From positions 1 to 64,000 of the forward strand of contig DJOW01000049.1 in the NCBI GenBank assembly GCA_002437305.1: a stretch of 64,000 nt of DNA. The letters are read 5' to 3'. This stretch comes from Bacteroidales bacterium UBA6428 (GTDB taxonomy: Bacteria > Bacteroidota > Bacteroidia > Bacteroidales > UBA932). Position numbers and translations under genes: made by a program. This document shows, in pieces, positions 40,760 through 49,449 of the stretch; the first letter of the stretch is position 1; each line of letters opens with the position of its first letter. The notes under the pieces were generated by a model. It was not told the origin of the DNA. It worked only from the letters and a program-made list of their open reading frames with translations, and did not search any database.

Positions 40760-43585
40760 ATGAAAGCATCTAATCTCATAATCGCGCTGGCCACACTGTT
40801 TATGTCCGCCGTCTCAGCCTTCGGTGCCGGGCCGCTTAAGTTGAGCGGCAAGGTCATTGATTCCAAAAGCGGGGAAGCTGTCGCCGGAGCGGTGGTCAAG
40901 TTGGATGGCAACTACCTGTGGGCTGTGTCGGACCTCAACGGAAAATTCTCAATCGACGGCGTTCAGCAAGGAGACTACGACATGAATGTCTCCTGCCTGG
41001 GCTATGTTGACCACGACCGTAAGATCTCCGTGAAGCAAGACCTCTCCGGCCTGGAGATTAAATTGACAGTCAGCTCACTGGCCTTGGAAGGCGTGGTGGT
41101 GACAGCGGAAAAATCCAAAGACAACATCAACACCACCCAGAGAATAGGACGCAATGCGCTGGATCACTTGCAGATGTCAAACATGGCAGACATCTCCGCC
41201 CTCCTCCCTGGAGGGAAGACCGTCAATCCAGACTTGACAACAGACAACGTACTGTCTCTCAGAAGCGGAGGCTCGACGGCGGGCAATGCCGCGTTCGGAA
41301 CGGCCATTGAAGTCGATGGGGTGAGAATCGGGGACAACGCCAGCTTCGGGAAGATGGAGGGAACAGGGACAAGGAGCATCTCCGTGGACAACATCGAGTC
41401 AGTGGAAGTGATCACCGGTGTGCCGTCTGCGGAGTACGGAGACCTCAACAGCGGAATGATCCGCGTGACCACGAGAAAAGGCAAGACCCCGGTGAACGTC
41501 ACTTTCTCTGTCAACCCGAGGACTTACGAGACCAGCGCGTCCAAAGGATTTGACCTTGGATCCCGCAACGGAATCCTCAACGTGAGTATGGAATGGGCCA
41601 AGGCCACAAAGAAACTGACATCGCCCTACACTTCATACACAAGAAGAGGCTTCACTCTGGACTACAGCAACACCTTCGCCAAGAAGCTTCGCCTTGAGGC
41701 CGGAATCTCCGGGAACCTGGGCGGGATGAACAGCAAGAACGACCCGGACCTGTTCTCCGATGAATATTCAAAGATCAGAGACTATGTACTCACCCCTCAT
41801 TTCAAGCTGGTCTGGCTGCTGAACAAAGGTTTGGTCACCAACATAAGGCTGGAAGGTTCCGTCTACTACCACGACAATCTCTCAAAAACGCATGAGTACA
41901 ATTCATTCGGATCGTCACAACCATCAGTGCATTTTGAAGAGGAAGGCTACAGCATCGCCGGCTCCCTTCCCCTTACCTTCTACTCTGATCTGGTGGAGGA
42001 CTCAAGGGAACTGGATTACTCTGCGGGGCTGCACTACGACTGGCTGAAGCACTTTGGAAACGTCAAAAGCGTCCTAAAGGCCGGAGCGACATGGAAAGCA
42101 GACGGCAATGTGGGCGAGGGAGAATACTACGAAAATCCTTCCCTGGCGGCCAACGGCTACCGCCCGAGACCTTACAAAGACTATCCCTACATGCACAACA
42201 CAGCCTTCTACCTTGAGGACAACCTTGATCTCCCCGTCGGAAAGACCTCGTTCAACCTAAGCGCGGGACTCCGCCTGGAAAACGTCTTCCTGAAGGGAAC
42301 GTCCTACAACAACCTCCGCACACTCTCCCCGCGTCTCAACGCCAAATGGTCATTTGGCAGGCACATTGCGGTCCGTGGAGGCTGGGGAATCACCCGGAAA
42401 CTGCCGTCTTTCTTCATCCTCTATCCTAAACAGGAGTACCGTGACATGCAGGTTTTCGGAGCATCCTACGGGACATCCGGGCAGGCGGCATACGTCTACC
42501 ACACGGTGCCATATTCAATAAAGTACAATCCAGACCTTAAATGGCAGGGCAACTCAAATTCGGAGGTCGGCATAGATGCTGAATACGGCGGTTTCAAGCT
42601 GTCCCTCGTCGGCTTCCTCAACATCACCAGGAATCCTTACGAGATCAAGAACAGCTACACTCCCGTGGACAACCGCATCAGCGCGCTTCCGGCAGGCTTC
42701 ACCATGCCCGCCGATCCGACTTTCAAGGTTGACCGGCACACAGGTGTGATCTCCGTAAGCGGAGACGGCGGGACTTCCTGGACGGAGATGGCCACCAAGG
42801 TGATAGACCGCACATTCGTGAATTCAAGCATCCAAGGCAACGGAATGGCCATCAGAAGGTCCGGAATCGAGCTGACCGCAGATTTCCCAGAGATAAAACC
42901 TGTCAGGACGTCATTCAGACTTGACGCATCCTACAGCCACAGCCGCTACGTGGACGATGGCTTGTCCTACTACTACAACACAGGCTGGCAGCACACGTCT
43001 CTGGCCAACAGGTCCTACCAGTACGTAGGAATCTACGCAGGAGGGAACTCGGTGGTCAATGGAAAGGTAACAGACAACATCGACGCGAACCTCACCGCGA
43101 TAACGCACATCCCGCAGGCCCGCCTGGTGGTCACGGTAAGACTGGAGGCGGCTCTGATGAGGCACTTCCGCAATCTTTCCGAGCACAACGGCAAGACCTA
43201 CGCGTTCACGGTCAGCGAGGATTCCAACACACCGACAGGAGGCGACATCTACGGAGGGAATTCCTACACTGCGATCTACCCTGTCAAATACATGGACCTT
43301 AATGGCAACGTGCTCAACTGGACCGAAGATTGCGCTTCGGACCCTGACCTCGCCAGGCTCATAATCCGCTCCGGGAACATTTACACCTTCGCCATGGACG
43401 GCTATGACCCGTACTTCTCCGCGAACCTCAGCATCACCAAGGAGATCGGCGACCATGTGTCGCTCTCGTTCTTCGCCAACAATTTCACCAACTCCAGACG
43501 TTACGTCAAGAGTTACGCCACCGGTGTGAGCGCTATCTTCACTCCGGCTTTCTACTACGGACTCACGTGCAGACTTAAATTTTAA
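40760..43585 (+). CDS. TonB-dependent receptor with regulatory-like N-domain
   Basis: 941 residues from the ATG at 40760, with signal peptide MKASNLIIALATLFMSAVSAFG. A carboxypeptidase-regulatory-like domain (LKLSGKVIDSKSGEAVAGAVVKLDG) spans about 25-110. The TonB box region follows (LEGVVVTAEKSKDN), then the plug (NTTQRIGRNALDHLQMSNMADISALLPGG, DNIESVEVITGVPSAEYGDLNSGMIRV) and a barrel to the last residue (LTCRLKF, with the C-terminal Phe usual for outer membrane proteins). It starts a four-gene operon with DUF4876, DUF6850 and FISUMP proteins. No SusD-like gene is present, so it is not a standard glycan locus. Substrate unknown. Confidence 0.9.
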   Translation: MKASNLIIALATLFMSAVSAFGAGPLKLSGKVIDSKSGEAVAGAVVKLDGNYLWAVSDLNGKFSIDGVQQGDYDMNVSCLGYVDHDRKISVKQDLSGLEIKLTVSSLALEGVVVTAEKSKDNINTTQRIGRNALDHLQMSNMADISALLPGGKTVNPDLTTDNVLSLRSGGSTAGNAAFGTAIEVDGVRIGDNASFGKMEGTGTRSISVDNIESVEVITGVPSAEYGDLNSGMIRVTTRKGKTPVNVTFSVNPRTYETSASKGFDLGSRNGILNVSMEWAKATKKLTSPYTSYTRRGFTLDYSNTFAKKLRLEAGISGNLGGMNSKNDPDLFSDEYSKIRDYVLTPHFKLVWLLNKGLVTNIRLEGSVYYHDNLSKTHEYNSFGSSQPSVHFEEEGYSIAGSLPLTFYSDLVEDSRELDYSAGLHYDWLKHFGNVKSVLKAGATWKADGNVGEGEYYENPSLAANGYRPRPYKDYPYMHNTAFYLEDNLDLPVGKTSFNLSAGLRLENVFLKGTSYNNLRTLSPRLNAKWSFGRHIAVRGGWGITRKLPSFFILYPKQEYRDMQVFGASYGTSGQAAYVYHTVPYSIKYNPDLKWQGNSNSEVGIDAEYGGFKLSLVGFLNITRNPYEIKNSYTPVDNRISALPAGFTMPADPTFKVDRHTGVISVSGDGGTSWTEMATKVIDRTFVNSSIQGNGMAIRRSGIELTADFPEIKPVRTSFRLDASYSHSRYVDDGLSYYYNTGWQHTSLANRSYQYVGIYAGGNSVVNGKVTDNIDANLTAITHIPQARLVVTVRLEAALMRHFRNLSEHNGKTYAFTVSEDSNTPTGGDIYGGNSYTAIYPVKYMDLNGNVLNWTEDCASDPDLARLIIRSGNIYTFAMDGYDPYFSANLSITKEIGDHVSLSFFANNFTNSRRYVKSYATGVSAIFTPAFYYGLTCRLKF

Positions 43586-43589
43586 CACC

Positions 43590-44831
43590 ATGAAATTCAG
43601 AGATTTTCTAATCTTCTCAATAATGGCTTCGGCCTGTCTGGGCTGCATGGACATCCCAGCGGCATATTCAGATGTCAACACGGTGACAATCAAGCCGGTC
43701 TGGCCCCAAGGATTTGAGGATCTGGCTCGGGAAGGAATCAAGATTTCAGTTCAGAACATCTTGAACGGAAGCTCCTACTCCGTCAAGACCGGGCCGGAAG
43801 GGAAGGCGACAGCCCTTCTTCCTGACGGTCTTTACATCCTCTCGCTGTCAGACAAAAATGGAAGAAACGTCTTTAACGGAACCGCCGACAAGGTCTCCGT
43901 CACCAAGGACATGGAGGTCACGCTGCCGCTCGAGCGGTCAGAAGGCGGAGCGATACTGATAAAGGAGATCTACGTAGGAGGATGCAGCATGGCGCCAAAA
44001 GAGGGAACGTACCAAGCTGACAAATACGTGATCCTGCACAACAACATCAACGAGACTGTCTATCTTGACAGTCTGTGTTTCGGCACAGCGTCCCCCTACA
44101 ATTCCACTTCGGTGAACCCTTGGGCATCAAAGGACGAGAACGGCAACACGGTGTTCAAACCTTTTGTGCCAATCATTCAGGCCGTCTGGCAGATCGGGGG
44201 CGACGGCAAGACTTTCCCTCTTGAGCCAGGCCAGGACGCGGTCATCTGCATCAACGGAGCGATCGACCACACGGTCAACGTCCCCCTCTCGGTTAATCTT
44301 AACAATCCGGGCTACTTCGTCTGCTACAACAACGGCCCGAACAATTTCCCGAACACCACCTATCATCCGGCTCCGGGAAACCAGATACGAAATGACCACA
44401 TACTCTCCCTGGTGATAAAGACCGGTATAGCCAACGCCTACTCAGTCTCGATCTCCTCTCCTGTCATCGTGATATTCAAGGCAAAGGGGACCTCGATCCA
44501 GAAATTTGTCACGCCAAGCGGAAGTGAGACAAGAAGCGAGAATGTCATTCAGATTCCGGGAAGCACCAATGACTATGTTGTCACAGTCCCGACAGGCTGG
44601 ATCCTGGACGGAGTGGAAGTCTTCGACGGACGATCCACCTCGAACTCAAAGAGGCTCATGCCATCTGTTGACGCAGGGTTCGTCTATCAGTCAAACACTT
44701 TCAAAGGACACACATTGTTCAGAAAAACTGACGTGGAAGCTTCGGCCGAGGCGGGCTTCGAGGTGCTTCAGGACACAAACAACTCAACGAATGATTTTTA
44801 TGAACGCGAAACTCAGAGCCTTCACAAATAG
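43590..44831 (+). CDS. DUF4876 lipoprotein
   Basis: 413 residues. Lipobox CLGC with Cys19. An early segment (VKPVWPQGFEDLAREGIKISVQNILNGSSYSVKTGPEGKATALLPDGLYILSL) is a small transthyretin-like domain. The family core follows: EIYVGGCSMAPKEGTYQADKYVILHNNINETVYLDSLCFG, where yvilhNN..tvYlDsLc is typical. It begins 4 bp after the TonB receptor and its 3' end overlaps the next gene by 32 bp. Probable surface partner of the receptor. Confidence 0.85.
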   Translation: MKFRDFLIFSIMASACLGCMDIPAAYSDVNTVTIKPVWPQGFEDLAREGIKISVQNILNGSSYSVKTGPEGKATALLPDGLYILSLSDKNGRNVFNGTADKVSVTKDMEVTLPLERSEGGAILIKEIYVGGCSMAPKEGTYQADKYVILHNNINETVYLDSLCFGTASPYNSTSVNPWASKDENGNTVFKPFVPIIQAVWQIGGDGKTFPLEPGQDAVICINGAIDHTVNVPLSVNLNNPGYFVCYNNGPNNFPNTTYHPAPGNQIRNDHILSLVIKTGIANAYSVSISSPVIVIFKAKGTSIQKFVTPSGSETRSENVIQIPGSTNDYVVTVPTGWILDGVEVFDGRSTSNSKRLMPSVDAGFVYQSNTFKGHTLFRKTDVEASAEAGFEVLQDTNNSTNDFYERETQSLHK

Positions 44832-46377
44832 GGCGGCAATCCTGGCCGCAGCGGCGCTGGCGATGGGTGTCCAGACCTTGTCGGCACAGACCTCCTACGA
44901 CATGATCCAAGACAAGAACTTCTGGAATGACGGAAGGAACATCAGCGGAATCCGAGGCGGGGAACACGTAAAGGCCTCTTTTGCGGAAATCAGCGGACAT
45001 TTCGTCTCCGGGGATTTCAAGCCATCCTACGAAGCATCCTCCTTTTACAAGGCTGGAGCCGTGGCAAAGACGAGAGCGGACCTGGAGAGGTTCTCGATGA
45101 CAGGCTCGTTCTCCTTCTCCCAAAAGCAGGGCAAAGACATGTGCGGCTCAATGTTCACGAATCCTGGCTACTATCCGATCGACGTCCTTGAATACACACC
45201 TGGAGACAAGACACTCCAGTCCTACACATTCTCGGGCGGTATCGCCGCACCACTAGACAGCCGCTGGACAATAGGAGCCAAGATGGATTTTGAATCAGAC
45301 AATTACGCCAAGAGAAAGGACATCCGCCACACAAACTACAGACTCGACATGACCATCGCCCCGTCCGCGTCCCTTAAGTTGGATCGTTGGACAATCGGGG
45401 CGGCGGCCATATTCAACAAAAACTCCGAATCCATCCAGGCCGAGCAGATCGGGACAGCCACTGCGGACTCCTACTACGCCTTCCTCGACAAGGGCATGAT
45501 GTACGGAATCCAACAGGTCTGGAACGGCAGCGGCATTCATCTCTCCGAGTCCGGACTTGACAGGCTAGCCGTCAATGAATACGCCTACGGAGCCTCAGCC
45601 CAGGCGGAGCTTTCCCTGCCGAACGGTGCGGTCTACGGTGATGCCGAATGGGTCACATCCAACGGAAATGTAGGTGAGAAGTCCTACACATTCTTCAGAT
45701 TTCCCGGAAGAAAAATCACATCCCGCATCGGGCTAAGGCTCGAATCCGGGAAAGGAACCAACATATTCCGATTCAGTTACAAATGGCACCGTCAATGGAA
45801 CAATGAATATGTCATTGATAAGATTTCTTCCGGAGGAGTGACCGTCCCTGTCACCTACGGCCACAATCGGGTCTTTGAACGAAGGATGGTTGAGTTCGCC
45901 CCTGAATATTCATTCTACGGATCAGGGAACCTGTCGTGGCTGTACCGGGTCCACGCCAAGGCTGGGTACGCCCGGAGGGTAGAACAGTCATCGGCTGTGT
46001 ATCCATACTCATACAATGGCAAGGATGAATTTGTAAGCACTTCGCTCTCAGCCCTTTTCAAGCTCGGACGGTTCCGGCTCGGATGGAGCCTCGACTACCT
46101 GAAAGGCTTTCGCGACGAGACTTCGGGAACAGCCGCAATCGATGCCGGCAACGGTTCCGCCCCTTACCGTCCGCAGTCCTGGTACAACCTCTGGAAAGAG
46201 TGGGAGAACGCCGCCAGGATCGGGGCCGGAATTTCGTTACGGTACGATTTTTCCATTGGCAAGACCTATGGCCTTTTCACCGAGGTCTCCGGATCGATGC
46301 TTCATGGCTTTGACATCGTTCATTGTGAGGGAGCGAACCGGATCGGCGGATCGATAAAATTAGGCTATGAATTTTAG
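44800..46377 (+). CDS. DUF6850-type outer membrane beta-barrel protein
   Basis: The start at 44800 gives a signal peptide (MNAKLRAFTNRAAILAAAALAM..LSAQ); ATG 44791 is an alternative. 525 residues. Strands of a large barrel are visible (TGSFSFSQKQGKDMCGSMFTNPGYYPIDVLEYTPGDKT, IGAGISLRYDFSIGKTYGLFTEVSGSM) ending IGGSIKLGYEF with a terminal Phe. The opening YDMIQDKNFWNDGRNISGIR is typical of the DUF6850 group found beside DUF4876. Overlap with the preceding gene suggests translational coupling. Confidence 0.8.
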   Translation: MNAKLRAFTNRAAILAAAALAMGVQTLSAQTSYDMIQDKNFWNDGRNISGIRGGEHVKASFAEISGHFVSGDFKPSYEASSFYKAGAVAKTRADLERFSMTGSFSFSQKQGKDMCGSMFTNPGYYPIDVLEYTPGDKTLQSYTFSGGIAAPLDSRWTIGAKMDFESDNYAKRKDIRHTNYRLDMTIAPSASLKLDRWTIGAAAIFNKNSESIQAEQIGTATADSYYAFLDKGMMYGIQQVWNGSGIHLSESGLDRLAVNEYAYGASAQAELSLPNGAVYGDAEWVTSNGNVGEKSYTFFRFPGRKITSRIGLRLESGKGTNIFRFSYKWHRQWNNEYVIDKISSGGVTVPVTYGHNRVFERRMVEFAPEYSFYGSGNLSWLYRVHAKAGYARRVEQSSAVYPYSYNGKDEFVSTSLSALFKLGRFRLGWSLDYLKGFRDETSGTAAIDAGNGSAPYRPQSWYNLWKEWENAARIGAGISLRYDFSIGKTYGLFTEVSGSMLHGFDIVHCEGANRIGGSIKLGYEF

Positions 46378-46397
46378 TTTAATAAAAAAATAGAATC

Positions 46398-47462
46398 ATG
46401 AAAAAAGTTTTTTACCTGCTCGCCTCTGCAGTCTTGCTGCTGGGCGCATGCACAAAGGACGAGGAGAAGGCTGTCATCACAGTCTCCGCGAATTCACTGG
46501 ATTTCGGAAGCAAGGCAGAAAGCAAGGAGTTCACACTCACGGCAAACAAGACATGGACCGTGCAGAACCCCTGTGGTTGGATCAACGTGACTCCAAACGG
46601 AGGAAATTCGGCGACAGAACAGACAGTGACCATCTCTGTGGAGGAAAACACCGATGTTGACCGTTCCGGAGAAGTCACCTTCAACATAGGGACAGACGCT
46701 TCAGCAAAGATTTCTGTCAGCCAGGAAGGCGGAGCGATTGAATATGCCGGAGTGAAGTACCGCATCGTCAAGATGAAGGACGGGCGCACCTGGATGGCCG
46801 AGAACCTGCGTTATGTTCCGGATGGGAAGAAACCGTCGTCCGACCCTGCCGACGGGAATGGTGTCTGGAATCCGGTCGGAGATGATGGCGAACCTACCGC
46901 CGATGCCGCCGCGATCGCTGAAAAGGGCTACCTCTATGACTACCCTACCGCCCTCAAAGCCGAGGTGACAAAGGACAACTTCAAGACATTCGAAGGCGCG
47001 CAGGGCATTTGCCCTGACGGGTGGCACATCCCTACAAGAGCGGAAATGGTGGCTCTGTGCGGCTATTCCAACAAGGGAGTAGGTGAAGATGGACCTCTGG
47101 TGGACAAGAGCGCCGCCTACTATGACGAAGGCTACAACGGAGCCAAGATCACAGCGCTTGACGCTGATGGATTCGGTTGGGCTTTCACTGGCATGATCAA
47201 CAGGACAACTCCGACAGCAAAAGGAAAGTACACCGCGGCCATGACTTCAGAGTCCAACTGTTCAGTCGAGACGTACAGAGGCAAGCCTGCCATGTCGTAT
47301 CTGCTTGGTTCCACTGGAAACACAGTCAACGAAAAAAACGGGAATATCCAGTTCTTCGGAATCATGTCAACCTTCACAAAGGTTTATATGGAGGGCAGGG
47401 CGACAGTTGGTTTCACAAATTATTTTGGAGGTCACTCTCTTCGTTGCGTCAAGAACCAATGA
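46398..47462 (+). CDS. BACON and FISUMP domain lipoprotein
   Basis: 354 residues. Lipobox LGAC (Cys18). A BACON domain (VSANSLDFGSKAESKEFTLTANKTWTVQNPCGWINVTP) covers about 28-112. A Fibrobacter succinogenes major paralogous (FISUMP) domain follows to the end: YRIVKMKDGRTWMAENLRYV, GICPDGWHIPTRAEM and a closing GHSLRCVKN. Such proteins are surface lipoproteins thought to bind polymers. It is 20 bp after the DUF6850 gene and closes the operon. Confidence 0.88.
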   Translation: MKKVFYLLASAVLLLGACTKDEEKAVITVSANSLDFGSKAESKEFTLTANKTWTVQNPCGWINVTPNGGNSATEQTVTISVEENTDVDRSGEVTFNIGTDASAKISVSQEGGAIEYAGVKYRIVKMKDGRTWMAENLRYVPDGKKPSSDPADGNGVWNPVGDDGEPTADAAAIAEKGYLYDYPTALKAEVTKDNFKTFEGAQGICPDGWHIPTRAEMVALCGYSNKGVGEDGPLVDKSAAYYDEGYNGAKITALDADGFGWAFTGMINRTTPTAKGKYTAAMTSESNCSVETYRGKPAMSYLLGSTGNTVNEKNGNIQFFGIMSTFTKVYMEGRATVGFTNYFGGHSLRCVKNQ

Positions 47463-47550
47463 CCAAGAACAGGCGACAGCCCGAATTCAACGGGCTTTCG
47501 TCTTCTATCCACCGTCTTATTCCACAGACATGAGAAAATCAGTGTCCGAT

Positions 47551-47623
47551 GGAGGGGAGGTTCTGGCGGCCTACGCGCCTCGCGCGCCCTTTCCGGGTGA
47601 ATGGCCGCCAGAACCTCCCCTCC
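47551..47623. repeat. Perfect 20-bp inverted repeat, REP-like
   Basis: GGAGGGGAGGTTCTGGCGGC (47551-47570) and its exact complement at 47604-47623 flank a 33-base loop that is itself GC-rich. It lies 88 bp after the FISUMP gene and could form a stable hairpin in either transcript. A second small hairpin (GCTCCC/GGGAGC) follows at 47641-47655. A related sequence lies at 56399-56450. Confidence 0.9.
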
Positions 47624-47681
47624 TTTGAATCACAATGGCAGCTCCCTCGGGGAGCGGGTCGCGGGTTCAAGCCGGAAACTG

Positions 47682-47713
47682 TATAAAAAAAGCCATCCTG
47701 TACGGATGGCTTT
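47682..47713 (-). terminator. tRNA-Gly terminator
   Basis: AGCCATCC (47691-47698) pairs with GGATGGCT (47704-47711) around TGTAC; on the minus strand seven T follow. Directly downstream of the tRNA. Confidence 0.85.
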
Positions 47714-47789
<76 letters not shown>

Positions 47790-47822
47790 AAACTTATTGC
47801 CCTTAGCTTTGCCTTGGGATTA

Positions 47823-47853
47823 CAAAGTTAGTGCTTTTTTCTTTTTCCGCAAA
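47823..47853 (-). promoter_or_regulatory. tRNA-Gly promoter
   Basis: On the minus strand TTTG (47850-47853), 19 bp, then TAACTTTG (47823-47830): a full consensus match. Start near 47816, 27 nt before the tRNA. Its -33 element lies within the pheS terminator hairpin. Confidence 0.65.
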
Positions 47854-47890
47854 CTTTTTTGGTAAAAATTTAAAAAAAGTTTGCGGAAAA
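47843..47890 (-). terminator. pheS terminator (18-bp inverted repeat)
   Basis: TTTTCCGCAAACTTTTTT (47843-47860) is exactly complementary to 47873-47890 around a 12-nt loop. It lies just past the pheS stop at 47894. The same TTTCCGCAAACTT word occurs at the 5' end of tRNA-Gly (47783). Confidence 0.65.
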
Positions 47891-47893
47891 GCT

Positions 47894-48928
47894 TTAGACC
47901 TCTATCGAAGTCTTGAACTCGGACAGAAAACGGAGGTCATTCTCAAAGTAGTGGCGAAGATCGTTGACCTGCCACTTAAGCATCGCGATTCGCTCAAGAC
48001 CCATTCCGAAAGCGAATCCGCTGTACTTCTTACTGTCGATCCCTGAAGCCTCAAGAACATTAGGGTCAACCATTCCGCATCCCATGATCTCCAACCAACC
48101 GGTACCCTTGCAGATGTTGCACCCCTTGCCGTGGCAGATGTTGCAGCTCACATCAATCTCGCTCGACGGCTCGGTGAACGGGAAGAATGACGGGCGCATC
48201 CTGATCCGGGTGTCCGGTCCGAACATCTCCCGGGCGAAAAGCAGAATAGCCTGCTTGAGGTCAGCGAACGTCACATCCTCGTCAATGTAAAGACCCTCGA
48301 CCTGATGGAAGATGCAGTGGGCTCTCGCGGAGATCGCCTCGTTCCTGAACACCCGCCCCGGACAGATCACACGGATCGGAAGCTTCATCGTCTCCATGGC
48401 CCGGACCTGGACGGAAGATGTGTGGGTACGCAGCAAAAGCGGATTCGGATGTCCGGCGGACACAAAAAAAGTGTCCTGCATGTCCCTGGCAGGATGGTTC
48501 AGAGGGAAGTTCAGAGCCTCGAAAACATGGTAGTCATCCTCGATCTCCGGACCTTCCGCCACATCATAGCCGAATTTCCTGAATATGTCCACTATCTCCT
48601 GACGTACGATCGACACCGGATGCCTCGAACCAAGATCAAATGGAATTCCAGGCATTGACAGATCCTCCTTCGGGCCTTCGGACGCACCCTCAGATGCGGT
48701 TTGCTCCTTCAGTTCATCGATCCTGGCCTGCGCCGCCTGCTTTAGCTCATTTATCTTACGACCGAACTCTTTCTTAAGCTCAGGACCATAAGTTCTGAAC
48801 TCATCAAAAAGCTTGGTGATCTCTCCTTTCTTACCAAGAAGCCTGACACGAGCCTCCTCGACCTCCTTGGAGCTCTTGCAATTCAGCTCACGCACGGCCG
48901 CGAGCAACTGTTCTATTCGTTCTTTCAT
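47894..48928 (-). CDS. pheS: Phenylalanyl-tRNA synthetase alpha subunit
   Basis: Charges tRNA-Phe as an alpha2-beta2 complex with PheT, whose gene is not here. 344 residues from the ATG at 48926-48928; an earlier TTG frame start is unlikely. An N-terminal coiled coil (1-80) is followed by class II motif 2 (PGRVFRNE, 190-197) and motif 3 (GFAFGMGLERIAML, 304-317). A cysteine-rich insert CNICHGKGCNIC (262-273) with two CxxC pairs is typical of Bacteroidota PheS and may bind zinc. It lies 26 bp after a small exported protein gene. Confidence 0.97.
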   Translation of the reverse strand: MKERIEQLLAAVRELNCKSSKEVEEARVRLLGKKGEITKLFDEFRTYGPELKKEFGRKINELKQAAQARIDELKEQTASEGASEGPKEDLSMPGIPFDLGSRHPVSIVRQEIVDIFRKFGYDVAEGPEIEDDYHVFEALNFPLNHPARDMQDTFFVSAGHPNPLLLRTHTSSVQVRAMETMKLPIRVICPGRVFRNEAISARAHCIFHQVEGLYIDEDVTFADLKQAILLFAREMFGPDTRIRMRPSFFPFTEPSSEIDVSCNICHGKGCNICKGTGWLEIMGCGMVDPNVLEASGIDSKKYSGFAFGMGLERIAMLKWQVNDLRHYFENDLRFLSEFKTSIEV

Positions 48929-48954
48929 GATATTCACTGAATATTCCTGCAAAT

Positions 48955-49392
48955 TTAATCATTTTCCTGCAGTTTGGCGGAAGACTTTTCCATCTTCGCC
49001 TTTCTTTTTTCGCGGGCTTTTTTCTCGCGGGCGGCACCGCTCTTCAAGTATTTTGACCACTGTTCGTCATTCAAGACCTTGCGGAAAGCCACGTAGATGT
49101 TCTCTGCCCACTTGTCACTGGCCTTTGTGTAGATGTCGTAGTTGGAGACCTTGGCTGAGGACAGGCTGTTAACCTCCTCCTGCATGGCCCGGTAATCATG
49201 ATTCAGGATCGAGTCCACATAAAAGACCTGCCAATCCTCAAGTTTCAACGTCATCTCAAGTCTGTCCACCTCTTTCTGGATGAACTCGGACATCTTCTTC
49301 TCCTGCTCCTCAGGACTTGGAGGATTCTGCTGAGCCATGGCCAAATGCATCGAAAAGACAAGAGAAACAAACGCAAGAAAAATATTTTTCAT
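48955..49392 (-). CDS. Small exported protein of unknown function
   Basis: 145 residues with signal peptide MKNIFLAFVSLVFSMHLAMAQ. The mature part is helical and charged: EEQEKKMSEFIQKEVDRLEMTLKLEDWQVFYVDSILNHDYRAMQEEV, then WSKYLKSGAAREKKAREKRK at the C-terminus. The layout resembles small periplasmic helical proteins such as Spy/CpxP, but no signature residue proves it. Probably co-transcribed with pheS. Confidence 0.55.
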   Translation of the reverse strand: MKNIFLAFVSLVFSMHLAMAQQNPPSPEEQEKKMSEFIQKEVDRLEMTLKLEDWQVFYVDSILNHDYRAMQEEVNSLSSAKVSNYDIYTKASDKWAENIYVAFRKVLNDEQWSKYLKSGAAREKKAREKRKAKMEKSSAKLQEND

Positions 49393-49449
49393 ATCTTTAC
49401 AATTTATTATAGGGAAACAAATTTAAACAATAATTACATCAATCGCAAA

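Noticed and set aside
42911..43741. 276-residue minus-strand frame opposite the TonB receptor
   Set aside because: Antisense shadow spanning two plus-strand genes; no signal or domain.
47641..47680. Second tRNA or tRNA fragment on the plus strand
   Set aside because: Only a T-arm-like word (GGGTTCAAG) is present; there is no acceptor, D or anticodon arm.
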